From: Flavobacterium sp. | GTDB lineage: Bacteria; Bacteroidota; Bacteroidia; Flavobacteriales; Flavobacteriaceae | NCBI RefSeq assembly: GCF_024710485.1 | Contig: NZ_JANJUQ010000018.1 | Location: forward strand, 25,408-89,407 | Direction of reading: 5' to 3' | Length of the DNA: 64,000 nucleotides | Notes under the pieces: generated by a model | Told to the model about the DNA's origin: nothing | The model's input: only the letters and a program-made list of their open reading frames with translations | Database searches by the model: none | Translations under genes and position numbers: made by a program | Shown: positions 32,363 to 41,441 of the stretch, in pieces | Layout: each line of letters starts with the position of its first letter | How positions within the stretch are numbered: the stretch's first letter is position 1

Positions 32363-33874
32363 ATGAAAAAGTATTTTTTACTATTATTCGCAGGAATCTC
32401 ATTTTCCTCATTACAAGCACAAGAAACCACTCCTGATGATGCGATTCGTTTGGCTGTTGATAATCTGACCGGAACAGCCCGATTCCGATCTATGAGCGGT
32501 GCTTTTGGTTCCTTAGGTGGCGATTTATCTGCAATCAATGTAAATCCGGCAGGTTCTATATTTTTCAACAATAACTTTGCTACCATAACCGGTTCGGTAT
32601 ACAATGCTAAAAACATATCTCGTTATTTTGGCACTTCAACCAATGACAACGACAACACTTTAGATATCAATCAAATCGGGGCCGTTTTCATCTTTAAAGA
32701 ATCCGGTAATAGCAAAAGTGGTTGGAATAAAATTGCCATTGGAATAAATTATGAAAACACAAACAACTTAAACAATAGTGTTTTCTCTGCCGGAACCAAT
32801 CCTTACAATTCAATTGGAAATTATTTTGTTAACATAGCACAAGGTATTCCAACAGGCGTTTTAACGGATTTGAACTTCTACGAATTAAACTTCTACGAAC
32901 AACAAGCCTATTTGGGATACGACACTTATATTTTTGAACCGTACATTAACACTCCTAACAACACTTCATACTTCACCAATATCCCAACCGGTGGTAATTA
33001 CTATCACGAAAACCAAGTATTGACTACCGGATACAACGGAAAACTAACCGGTAATTTTTCTGCAGCTTACAAAGACAAAATTTTTATCGGAGGAAGCTTA
33101 AATTACCACTTTGTGAATATTGATAAAATATTTTCGGTTTATGAAAGCAACAACAATCCTGTTTACGATACCGGATCAACCATTTCAGAAATTCTATTTG
33201 AAAACAGATTATGGACAGTCGGCAATGGGTTTTCTTTCAACTTGGGAGCTATCGTTAAACCTATAGAAAGTGTTAGAGTTGGTTTTGCCTATGAATCGCC
33301 AACTTGGTTTCGTTTAACTGATGAGTTACAGCAAGGTGTTAGTACCAGAAGTTTGAATAACCAAGACGGTAATGAGTTTCCGTTTTCTTACAAAAATTCA
33401 GTAGTTTATTTGCCATACAACATTCAAACTCCTGGTAAATGGACCGGAAGTTTATCTTATATTTTTGGTAAAAAAGGACTTATCAGTGCTGATGTTTCCA
33501 CTAAAAATTACAGTGCATTGCGATTCAAACCAAAAAACGACCCGGGGTTTACAGGCTTGAATAATTTCATGAACAACGCTCTAGACAATGCCATTGAAGT
33601 GAGAATTGGCGCGGAATACCGCATCAAACAAGTGAGTTTAAGAGCCGGATATCGCTTTGAAGAAAGTCCGTATAAAGTAGACCAAGCTTTTGGTGATCTA
33701 ACCGGATATAGCGGCGGAATAGGATACAACTTTGGAGAAAGCCGAATTGATTTAGCCTATGCTTACGATCACAGAAACAGAAATCAAGTCTTAATCTCTT
33801 CAGGAATGACAGACCCTGCCAGAATTAGCCGATACAATAATACCATTACTTTCAGCTACTCGGTAAACTTTTAA
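32363..33874 (+). CDS. FadL/OmpP1-type outer-membrane barrel
   Basis: A 503-residue barrel with signal peptide MKKYFLLLFAGISFSSLQAQ. The hatch motif region TARFRSMSGAFGSLGGDLSAINVNPAG matches the OmpP1/FadL/TodX family, which imports hydrophobic molecules such as fatty acids. The C-terminus ends in NTITFSYSVNF with the usual terminal aromatic. It is monocistronic, with a terminator on each side. The ligand cannot be deduced. Confidence 0.87.
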   Translation: MKKYFLLLFAGISFSSLQAQETTPDDAIRLAVDNLTGTARFRSMSGAFGSLGGDLSAINVNPAGSIFFNNNFATITGSVYNAKNISRYFGTSTNDNDNTLDINQIGAVFIFKESGNSKSGWNKIAIGINYENTNNLNNSVFSAGTNPYNSIGNYFVNIAQGIPTGVLTDLNFYELNFYEQQAYLGYDTYIFEPYINTPNNTSYFTNIPTGGNYYHENQVLTTGYNGKLTGNFSAAYKDKIFIGGSLNYHFVNIDKIFSVYESNNNPVYDTGSTISEILFENRLWTVGNGFSFNLGAIVKPIESVRVGFAYESPTWFRLTDELQQGVSTRSLNNQDGNEFPFSYKNSVVYLPYNIQTPGKWTGSLSYIFGKKGLISADVSTKNYSALRFKPKNDPGFTGLNNFMNNALDNAIEVRIGAEYRIKQVSLRAGYRFEESPYKVDQAFGDLTGYSGGIGYNFGESRIDLAYAYDHRNRNQVLISSGMTDPARISRYNNTITFSYSVNF

Positions 33875-33893
33875 AAATATACCATTTAACCGT

Positions 33894-33921
33894 AAGCCAT
33901 CCTTTTGTGATGGCTTTTTTT
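33894..33921 (+). terminator. Intrinsic terminator
   Basis: AAGCCATC and GATGGCTT pair around CTTTTGT, followed by T7, 20 bases after the barrel stop. Confidence 0.9.
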
Positions 33922-33956
33922 ATTTCTTAGCGGCAAACTAATTAGAAATAAAAGCT

Positions 33957-33964
33957 TAATTTTG
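33957..33964 (+). promoter_or_regulatory. Candidate -7 promoter element of rimO
   Basis: TAATTTTG matches TAnnTTTG and overlaps the TTG that could otherwise be taken as the rimO start at 33962. It therefore supports the ATG at 33995 as the real start. Confidence 0.55.
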
Positions 33965-33994
33965 CACGCTTTCCCAATAATCGGAATTAAATCT

Positions 33995-35296
33995 ATGAGA
34001 ACGAAGTCTTTAAAAAAAAATAAGATAAATGTCATTACCTTGGGTTGCTCCAAAAACACTTACGACAGTGAAGTATTAATGGGCCAACTGAAAGCTAATG
34101 GCAAAGAGGTTGTTCACGAACAAGAAGGTAATATCGTGGTGATCAACACCTGCGGTTTTATTGACAATGCTAAAGCAGAATCGGTAAATACCATTTTAGA
34201 GTACGCCGATAAAAAAGAAAAAGGTTTGGTTGACAAAGTTTTTGTAACCGGCTGTTTGTCGGAAAGATACCGTCCGGATTTAGAGAAAGAAATTCCTAAC
34301 GTAGACCAATACTTCGGCACTACCGAATTACCTCTTTTACTAAAAGCTTTAGGTGCCGATTACAAACACGAACTTTTGGGAGAACGATTGACTACTACTC
34401 CAAAAAATTACGCTTATCTAAAAATTGCCGAAGGTTGTGACCGACCTTGCAGTTTTTGTGCCATTCCAATTATGCGTGGCAAACATGTTTCGCAACCCAT
34501 TGAAAAATTGGTAAGAGAAGCCGAAGGTTTAGCCAAAAACGGCGTAAAAGAACTGATACTGATTGCTCAAGATTTAACTTACTACGGACTGGATTTATAC
34601 CAAAAAAGAAATTTAGCTGAATTACTGGAAAACTTAGTCAAAGTAGAAGGTATTGAATGGATTCGTTTGCATTACGCCTTCCCTACCGGTTTTCCAATGG
34701 ACGTTTTAGAGTTGATGAAACGCGAACCTAAAATTTGCAATTACATTGATATTCCGTTGCAACACATTTCGGATCCAATTTTAAAATCGATGCGTCGCGG
34801 TACAACTAAAGCCAAAACCACTCAGTTGCTAAATGATTTTAGAGCAGCAGTACCGGGCATGGCTATTCGTACCACGCTAATTGTAGGTTATCCAGGAGAA
34901 ACGCAAGAAGACTTTGAAACTTTAAGAGATTGGGTTCAGGAGATGAAATTTGAAAGATTGGGATGCTTTACCTATTCTCATGAGGAAAATACACATGCTT
35001 ATTTATTAGAGGACAATGTTCCTGAAGAAGTAAAACAAGCTCGTGCCGCTGAAATCATGGACTTACAATCGCAAATTTCCTGGGATTTGAATCAGGAAAA
35101 AATCGGACAGACTTTCAAATGCATTATCGATAGAAAAGAAGGGCAATATTTTGTAGGCAGAACCGAATTTGACAGTCCGGATGTAGACAATGAAGTATTG
35201 GTAGACGCTTCAAAATTCTATTTAAAAACCGGAGATTTTGCCAACATCAAAATTATTGATGCTACCGAATTTGATTTGTACGGCGAACCAGCTTAA
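33995..35296 (+). CDS. rimO: Ribosomal protein S12 methylthiotransferase RimO
   Basis: A 433-residue radical SAM methylthiotransferase that adds a methylthio group to a conserved Asp of ribosomal protein S12. The N-terminal MTTase domain has INVITLGCSKNTYDSEV, NTCGFI and VTGCLSERY, giving three cysteines for the auxiliary [4Fe-4S] cluster. The radical SAM motif CDRPCSFCAIP follows near residue 145. A C-terminal TRAM domain is present (from IGQTFKCIIDRKEG). The G-C-S-K and MRRGTT segments fit RimO rather than MiaB. It ends in a 4-base stop overlap with the convergent porin gene. Confidence 0.95.
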   Translation: MRTKSLKKNKINVITLGCSKNTYDSEVLMGQLKANGKEVVHEQEGNIVVINTCGFIDNAKAESVNTILEYADKKEKGLVDKVFVTGCLSERYRPDLEKEIPNVDQYFGTTELPLLLKALGADYKHELLGERLTTTPKNYAYLKIAEGCDRPCSFCAIPIMRGKHVSQPIEKLVREAEGLAKNGVKELILIAQDLTYYGLDLYQKRNLAELLENLVKVEGIEWIRLHYAFPTGFPMDVLELMKREPKICNYIDIPLQHISDPILKSMRRGTTKAKTTQLLNDFRAAVPGMAIRTTLIVGYPGETQEDFETLRDWVQEMKFERLGCFTYSHEENTHAYLLEDNVPEEVKQARAAEIMDLQSQISWDLNQEKIGQTFKCIIDRKEGQYFVGRTEFDSPDVDNEVLVDASKFYLKTGDFANIKIIDATEFDLYGEPA

Positions 35297-36165
35297 TAGC
35301 TCAGACTCAGCGTAGCTACTATAAAATTTTTACCGAATATTTCCGTGTTTTTGGTAGCACCGTTGTGGATGTAAGTCAAAGACAAAGGCATGTTTATATT
35401 ACTTCCTATTGCTATGTCCTTTGATATGTCTAAGCTTAAATTAACCCAAGAAACCTTATCATAATCTGCATAAGTATAATAGGCCGCTTTGTTATTGAGT
35501 ACCGCTCCAACATACGGCGATACTGTTATATCCTGAAGAAACTTCGGCGAAGAGTTTTCAAAAAAAGTAAAGGTGTAGCCCAACTCAAGATAAGTGGTGA
35601 AATTTCGTTTCGGCTTTTCACCATTGCTATTGTAACGATAGTCATTACCCTGCACCAATGTACTGATAGTTGCATTAAAAGGATATTGATAGCCTTCCGA
35701 AAAATCAAAATACAAAATAGCATCTACCGTTTTGGAGCCATTAGTTCCATAGTTGAAATAACTGTTGTCAACCCCTTCAACCTTACTAACCGAAGGCCAA
35801 TAATAATCCCATAACTGAAACTGTAAAAAATCGGTTAACTGATAATACAAATAGAAATCAATTTCCTGATAACCTTTGTAGGCTGAAACACCATCCGGAT
35901 AAAAATAATCACTTTTAAAATTTGTGGTTGCCCAAAAACCTAAAGTCAATTTTGAAGTAGCGGCATACTCTATCGAAGGCTGTACTGCAACATAATTGCC
36001 TCCCCAACATTGGCCACGCCATAAGTATCGACTGGTAATATCTAAATTTAAAGACAATCTTTTCTCCACTGGTACACTCATAGTATCTGACACTTTTTCT
36101 TGGGAGTATGCCGGTCGAAAAAGCGCACAAAAAGCTACCAAAAAAACTGTTTCTTTAAACGCCAC
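35293..36165 (-). CDS. TorF-like porin/beta-barrel, GTG start
   Basis: A 290-residue barrel with signal peptide MAFKETVFLVAFCALFRPAYSQ. LDITSRYLWRGQCWGGNYVAVQPSIEY is the TorF-type (TIGR02001, Gcw_chp) signature, and alternating aromatic strands continue to the end (VATLSLSY). The start codon is GTG at 36165, within the last codons of the hybrid kinase gene (11-base overlap); no ATG is better placed. Translation is thus likely coupled to the kinase, suggesting the porin is part of what the sensor controls or monitors. Substrate unknown. Confidence 0.85.
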   Translation of the reverse strand: MAFKETVFLVAFCALFRPAYSQEKVSDTMSVPVEKRLSLNLDITSRYLWRGQCWGGNYVAVQPSIEYAATSKLTLGFWATTNFKSDYFYPDGVSAYKGYQEIDFYLYYQLTDFLQFQLWDYYWPSVSKVEGVDNSYFNYGTNGSKTVDAILYFDFSEGYQYPFNATISTLVQGNDYRYNSNGEKPKRNFTTYLELGYTFTFFENSSPKFLQDITVSPYVGAVLNNKAAYYTYADYDKVSWVNLSLDISKDIAIGSNINMPLSLTYIHNGATKNTEIFGKNFIVATLSLSY

Positions 36166-38263
36166 TTTTGTGATTATAATCCAGATAAAGATCTATTAAT
36201 TCAAACAAACGCTCCCTATTTAGAGGCTTAGTAATATAATCCGTGAAACCGGCTCTTTCAATCTTAGCCTTATCTTCAGATGAGGAATAGGCTGTTTGAG
36301 CAATAATCGGAAGATTAGGCCTTATGGGTTGAATTTGCTCTATGGCTTGGAATCCATCCAATATTGGCATTTTAATATCCATCAACACCAGATCAATATT
36401 GGGATTGCTCAAACAAATTTCGACAGCTTGCTGACCATTAATCGCCCTAATGATTTCATAATTTTTATGTTGCATCATTTTTTGAAACAGTAAATAATTG
36501 ATATTGTCATCTTCGGCAATCAAAATAATCTTTCTCTCTGATTTAACCGAATCTCCATCAGCTACCGGACGTACTGTTATTGGCTCTACTTTGGCATATT
36601 GTAGCGGTATGGAAAAATAAAACGTAGAACCTTCACCCACTTTAGAAGTTAATGTAATGTTTCCTCCCAATAGTTCAACATAAGCTTTGGAAATAGCCAA
36701 TCCTAAACCTAAACCACCAACTTTAATAGAAACATCACTATCGACTCTCTTGAATCGGTCAAAAATATTTTGGTGTTCCTCTTCATCAATCCCTAAACCG
36801 GTATCTCTAACTGTAAAATTAATTAATTTATTTTGCTCATCAATTTCATAGCCAAAAGTAACCATACCTTCATCGGTAAACTTAATAGCGTTGGTCACAA
36901 GATTAATGATGATTTGCTTTAATTTAATATCATCAGTTATGATATTAAACTCGGCCGGCTGTGACGTTTTAATCAAGATAAATTCGATGTCCTTATTTTG
37001 AATGGTTACCTTAATGGTTTCGTACAGCTCATTCATACAAGACTCGAGATTGACATGGGTATAATTCGGAATAATTTGATTTGAATCAATTTTAGACATT
37101 TCAATCAAATCATCGATAATAGACACCAAATTCTTCCCGCTTTTTTCAATAACTGTAAGGTATTCCAAATTCTCTGTTTCGGTGATATCCGTATTTAAAA
37201 TCAAATCGGTAAATCCGTTGATGGCGTTCATTGGAGTGCGAATCTCATGAGATAAATTGGCTAAAAAAGACGATTTTAAACGATCGCTTTCTTCTGCCTT
37301 AATCTTAGCGGTGATTAATTCTATCTTTTGGTTGTTATTCTCCTCGAATAAATTACCGATGTAACTAAACTCACCATTGGTTTCTTTGAGTAGTTTAATG
37401 GCTTTCTTATTCCCCGTTTCCAAAACTCTTCTAACCAAATACAAAGGGTAATATACAAACTTTCGCGTGTAATATAAGTTGAGTAATAAAATCAGAAAAA
37501 AAGCAATTACAATTAAATACAATAATCGAATAGTATTCTCAAAATACACCTCAAAATTTCTTTCAAAAATTAACTTCGCAATAGTATTCCCTGAAAAATC
37601 TTTTAATTCAAACATAGAATCAATCGTTTCTTTTTCAGGTTTCAAAGTAAAATTGGCTGCTACTAATTTAATTTTGGAGTTAGTGATGTTTTGCAAATTT
37701 TCCAAAAACTCTCTGTCCATTAAACGAACCACAAAAAAATAACCTGAAGTAGGCGTTTTATTTTTCAAAGGATCGTCTGAGGCATGAATAGCGGCACCGG
37801 TAACCTCAGCTATACCTTCAGGAATTCTTAAATAAAATTTTTTAATTCCATCTTGCTTTACTGATGTCATTGCAGCCACGGGGATAAAGTCGAGTGCTTT
37901 GATAGCCGGTGTTGGTGTTCTGGTGATAAACTTTTTTTGTGCATCGTAAACTCCCAAATATTCAGCATCGTAAATCTCCAGTTCGTTTCCGATAGTTTCG
38001 TCAAACCACTTCTGGTCTTTGGTTTTTATAAAATCTACAAACTCATCCCAATTGGTGTCATTGTTAATGGCCACCAAGATGGGCTTAGATTCTAAGTCGA
38101 GTAGCTTTTGGACTTCATTATCAAAATGCTCTATAGAATCCTTATATACTTGTTGCTCTGCTTTTTTAGTGTAATAAAACAAAGCAAGATATAATAGGAT
38201 AAAAAATATACTCGAGGAAAAAATCAGCCAAAGTATCTTAGGAAAGTTCTTTTTAATTATCAT
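36155..38263 (-). CDS. CHASE4-type hybrid sensor histidine kinase
   Basis: A 702-residue membrane kinase. TM helix 1 (10-30) and a second near 255 bracket a periplasmic CHASE4-like domain (QVYKDSIEHFDNEV, LGVYDAQKKF, VTGAAIHASDDP). HisKA phospho-His is in FLANLSHEIRTPMNAINGF near 340. The HATPase has LVTNAIKFTDEG, RDTGLGIDEEE and KVGGLGLGLAISK. A C-terminal receiver has its Asp in DLVLMDIKMPILDGF near 630. The frame opens at 38452, but ATG 38263 precedes the first helix. It overlaps the downstream porin start by 11 bases. No separate regulator or HPt gene is adjacent. Confidence 0.94.
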   Translation of the reverse strand: MIIKKNFPKILWLIFSSSIFFILLYLALFYYTKKAEQQVYKDSIEHFDNEVQKLLDLESKPILVAINNDTNWDEFVDFIKTKDQKWFDETIGNELEIYDAEYLGVYDAQKKFITRTPTPAIKALDFIPVAAMTSVKQDGIKKFYLRIPEGIAEVTGAAIHASDDPLKNKTPTSGYFFVVRLMDREFLENLQNITNSKIKLVAANFTLKPEKETIDSMFELKDFSGNTIAKLIFERNFEVYFENTIRLLYLIVIAFFLILLLNLYYTRKFVYYPLYLVRRVLETGNKKAIKLLKETNGEFSYIGNLFEENNNQKIELITAKIKAEESDRLKSSFLANLSHEIRTPMNAINGFTDLILNTDITETENLEYLTVIEKSGKNLVSIIDDLIEMSKIDSNQIIPNYTHVNLESCMNELYETIKVTIQNKDIEFILIKTSQPAEFNIITDDIKLKQIIINLVTNAIKFTDEGMVTFGYEIDEQNKLINFTVRDTGLGIDEEEHQNIFDRFKRVDSDVSIKVGGLGLGLAISKAYVELLGGNITLTSKVGEGSTFYFSIPLQYAKVEPITVRPVADGDSVKSERKIILIAEDDNINYLLFQKMMQHKNYEIIRAINGQQAVEICLSNPNIDLVLMDIKMPILDGFQAIEQIQPIRPNLPIIAQTAYSSSEDKAKIERAGFTDYITKPLNRERLFELIDLYLDYNHKSGV

Positions 38264-38366
38264 CTTACTCCAGTGCTCTACCTTTAAATAATCAATTAAA
38301 AGTATAGAAAATTTTGTGAACTTTGACTCATCTCCAAAAATATTAACGCCGTAAAAATCGAATTCA

Positions 38367-40544
38367 CTATAGAAGCAACAAACCGTATGCTCTGAGAGAG
38401 GACATCGATTTGGAAAACCAAAACAACTCAAAATCATCAAACTTTTTTTCAAAATCGGCTTTTAATTCTGTTAAAGTCATTGTTTTATTTTGACAAACAG
38501 CCAGTTGAGAAAGTATCTCTAAAAGCCACTGACCGTGATTAAAATCGAAATTGAGTGAGAAAGTATCTTGTTTATCGAAAAAACTCAGCTTTATCATTTC
38601 CCAAGACTTTCCTTTTTTAGACCTGCTAAACTTTTCAGCAATAGGTTGAACTCCCAACCAAAGTACTTTCGCATTTGGTTTGAAAGCAAGACTTTCTTCT
38701 TCTTCCAAACAACTTATAATAAAATCGGGTGCTATGGTAGTCTTAGGAATTTTGAAGTCGAACCATTCTTGCAAATCATATTCAAAACAAATTCCGTGCA
38801 TATAATTGAATAGTGATTTCTTCAAGCCAAAACTAAACTTGTCATGATTGATACCTGTTATATCTTTAAACTGAATATCATTATTAGCAAAGGTGATGGC
38901 ATTAATTTGCGGAATCACGCCATAATCTTCCGGATTCATACCTACCGGACTGTGCGCCGTCATAGCAAACTGATGCCAAAATCCGGATTGCAAAACCCCA
39001 ACTTCAAACAGCTGTCGCACCATTTCCAAGCTATCAATCGTTTCCTGTACTGTTTGCGTAGGATAACCATACATCAAGTAGGCGTGCACCATAATGTTGC
39101 TTTCGGTAAAGTTTCGGGTCACTTGGGCTACTTGTGCTACGGTAACTCCTTTTTTAATTAATTGCAACAAACGATCAGAAGCTACTTCCAACCCTCCGGA
39201 AACCGCTATACAACCGGAAGCTTTGAGCAAATAACACAAATCTCGAGTAAAACTTTTTTCAAATCGAATGTTGGTCCACCAAGTTACTGTAAGTTTTCGA
39301 CGCAGAATTTCCAATGCCAACTCACGCATCAAAGCCGGTGGTGCTGCTTCATCAACAAAATGAAAGCCGGTTTCTCCGGTTTGGGTTATCATTTGCTCCA
39401 TTCTGTCCACCAATAGCTTAGCCGCTATAGGCTCGTAAACCTTGATGTAATCCAATGAAATATCACAAAACGTACACTTTCCCCAATAGCAACCGTGAGC
39501 CATGGTGAGCTTATTCCACCGACCATCGCTCCACAAACTGTGCATAGGATTGGCGATTTCTATGACTGAAATGTATTGGTCTAATAACAAATCTGAATAA
39601 TCAGGTGTACCGGTTTGACTTTGTTTGTAATCGGATTTGGTGGAATTATTTCGGTAAACTACCGAATCATTCTCTAGAAGAAAAGTTCTTTTAAACTCGA
39701 CGGCACCGGGATTGGAAATGTTGGCGTAAAGCAACTCTATCGGCAATTCACCATCGTCTAAAGTAATGAAATCGAAGAATTCAAAAACGCGATGGTCTTT
39801 TAATTCCCGTAACTCTGTATTGGGGAAACCGCCACCCATAGCAACTTTCATCTCAGGATGATTCTTTTTGATAAACTGAGCACATCGAAAAGCACTGTAC
39901 AAATTCCCAGGAAACGGCACAGAAAAACAAACCAACTTCGGTTGAACCGTGTGGAGTTTTTCAGCTAAAATTTGAATAGTGATTTGATCAATGTAAGTCG
40001 GCTCACTTTGAAGACAATCATACAACTCATCAAAAGAATTGGCACTTCTGCCCAAACGTTCGGCATAGCGACTGAACCCGAAATTTTCATCGACACATTC
40101 TACGATAAAATCGGATAAATCTTCGAGGTATAAAGTGGCCAAATGTTTAGCTTTGTCTTGCATACCCATCGAACCGAAAGCCCATTCCAAATCGTCCAAC
40201 TGCTCAAATCGGGACGCTTGCGGCAAGAAGTTACCACTGCAAATTTGTCGGGCTAGGGTTTGATTTTTCCCTTGCAGAAAAGCCATGACCGCTTCTATGG
40301 TTCGGATATAATCGTCTTGTAAAGCGAAAATTCTTTGTGAATTAAAATGCTCCGGGTGAGCGCTGTCTTGAAACAATTGTATCAGACCTTGTTTGGAAAA
40401 AATGGCTAAAATAACTTCAATCCCTAAATCGGATTGAAAGGCTGAGATACCTTTGGTATTCAAAAACCCTTTCAAATAGGCCGTTGCCGGATAAGGAGTA
40501 TTGAGTTGGGTAAACGGCGGCGTTATGAGTAATAGGTCTTTCAT
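38367..40544 (-). CDS. B12-type radical SAM protein, function unknown
   Basis: A 725-residue protein opening MKDLLLITPPFTQLNTPYPA, as in the B12-binding-domain radical SAM family; a DXHXXG corrinoid motif is not visible. The radical SAM cluster motif is HGCYWGKCTFC near residue 355, i.e. CX4CX2C rather than the common CX3CX2C. GGLEVASDRLLQLIKKGVT and IMVHAYLMYGYPTQT are typical later motifs. The C-terminal 100 residues carry hydrophobic helices of unknown role. It is 30 bases downstream of the DUF4369 lipoprotein and upstream of the kinase. The reaction cannot be predicted. Confidence 0.86.
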   Translation of the reverse strand: MKDLLLITPPFTQLNTPYPATAYLKGFLNTKGISAFQSDLGIEVILAIFSKQGLIQLFQDSAHPEHFNSQRIFALQDDYIRTIEAVMAFLQGKNQTLARQICSGNFLPQASRFEQLDDLEWAFGSMGMQDKAKHLATLYLEDLSDFIVECVDENFGFSRYAERLGRSANSFDELYDCLQSEPTYIDQITIQILAEKLHTVQPKLVCFSVPFPGNLYSAFRCAQFIKKNHPEMKVAMGGGFPNTELRELKDHRVFEFFDFITLDDGELPIELLYANISNPGAVEFKRTFLLENDSVVYRNNSTKSDYKQSQTGTPDYSDLLLDQYISVIEIANPMHSLWSDGRWNKLTMAHGCYWGKCTFCDISLDYIKVYEPIAAKLLVDRMEQMITQTGETGFHFVDEAAPPALMRELALEILRRKLTVTWWTNIRFEKSFTRDLCYLLKASGCIAVSGGLEVASDRLLQLIKKGVTVAQVAQVTRNFTESNIMVHAYLMYGYPTQTVQETIDSLEMVRQLFEVGVLQSGFWHQFAMTAHSPVGMNPEDYGVIPQINAITFANNDIQFKDITGINHDKFSFGLKKSLFNYMHGICFEYDLQEWFDFKIPKTTIAPDFIISCLEEEESLAFKPNAKVLWLGVQPIAEKFSRSKKGKSWEMIKLSFFDKQDTFSLNFDFNHGQWLLEILSQLAVCQNKTMTLTELKADFEKKFDDFELFWFSKSMSSLRAYGLLLL

Positions 40545-40574
40545 TTGATGTAAAACAACAAACAAAAGTACTCA

Positions 40575-41288
40575 TTATTGTCCGGCTTTTTTGCGCTCAG
40601 CGATATATTGGTTCAATTTTTTACCGTAAAGGGATTTGGCTACTTTAGGTGACATCGATTTTTGAATGGTATCCAAAAACTTCAAGTTGATATCATAAAT
40701 CTCTGCTAAAGCTACGTAAGGTGCCACTTCATGATCACCGTTATTTACGGCAAAATTAGTAGTGTATAAGTATTTGCGCTTAATTATATTTTTCTGTTGC
40801 TCCTCAATTTTGGCTACTTCATCCAATTTAGAGGCCTTGAAAGCCTTAAATTTCTTTTCAATCAAAACCAAATCCTGATCGATATAGCGCGACATTACTT
40901 TGCGGTATTCATCGTACAACGCTTGGTTTTTAGAACCTGATATTTTAGCATCAGCCGTAAAAAAATCCAATGAAGTTTCTAGAGTCATTACGCCCTTTTC
41001 GGCAAAAAAAGGAATATTATTATCCACCGAATTGGTCACACCTCGGTCTAAAAACAAATAAAGCATTTCGGGAGATTCCAAATCAAATTCACTCACAAAA
41101 TGAGCATCACCATCAATTTTAATAGTATCTATCGGCACTAAAGTCGTGTCTTTGATTCGTTGAATATACAGTGTCCCGCTTTTCAAACCTTTGATATGGC
41201 CATTCAGAACAAAATCTTTATCTGATTTTTTCTCAGCACAAGAAACCAAAACAATAAGGGCTAATAACGATAAAAGTGATTTTCGCAT
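40575..41288 (-). CDS. DUF4369-domain lipoprotein
   Basis: A 237-residue protein. The N-terminus MRKSLLSLLALIVLVSCAEKK is a lipoprotein signal with Cys near 17. The DUF4369 pattern is visible as KDFVLNGHIKGLKSGTLYIQRIKDTTLVPIDTI and FVSEFDLESPEMLYLFLDRG. In other Bacteroidota this domain often precedes a thioredoxin module, but here it stands alone, with a helical, charged C-terminus. It ends 30 bases before the radical SAM gene. Function unknown. Confidence 0.87.
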   Translation of the reverse strand: MRKSLLSLLALIVLVSCAEKKSDKDFVLNGHIKGLKSGTLYIQRIKDTTLVPIDTIKIDGDAHFVSEFDLESPEMLYLFLDRGVTNSVDNNIPFFAEKGVMTLETSLDFFTADAKISGSKNQALYDEYRKVMSRYIDQDLVLIEKKFKAFKASKLDEVAKIEEQQKNIIKRKYLYTTNFAVNNGDHEVAPYVALAEIYDINLKFLDTIQKSMSPKVAKSLYGKKLNQYIAERKKAGQ

Positions 41289-41379
41289 TTTTGATGTTTA
41301 AAATTGAATATCGAGAAGATATCAAGTTGATAGTAAATTTAGCTTTCCAACAAATGTTAGAAATTTTGGCAATAATACT

Positions 41380-41416
41380 AAAAAAATCCTCAATCTGATG
41401 CACAAATTGAGGATTT
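41380..41416 (-). terminator. Intrinsic terminator of the M61 peptidase gene
   Basis: On the minus strand AATCCTCAAT and ATTGAGGATT pair around an 11-base loop and are followed by a run of Ts. It lies 26 bases after the peptidase stop. Confidence 0.85.
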
Positions 41417-41441
41417 GAATTTTTATAAAAAAGCGGAACGG

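Noticed and set aside
33962..33994. Longer RimO start at TTG 33962
   Set aside because: It overlaps a TAATTTTG promoter box and adds residues not present in the family; ATG 33995 fits.
38264..38452. N-terminal extension of the hybrid kinase
   Set aside because: The extension overlaps the end of the radical SAM gene and has no membrane character; ATG 38263 directly precedes TM1.
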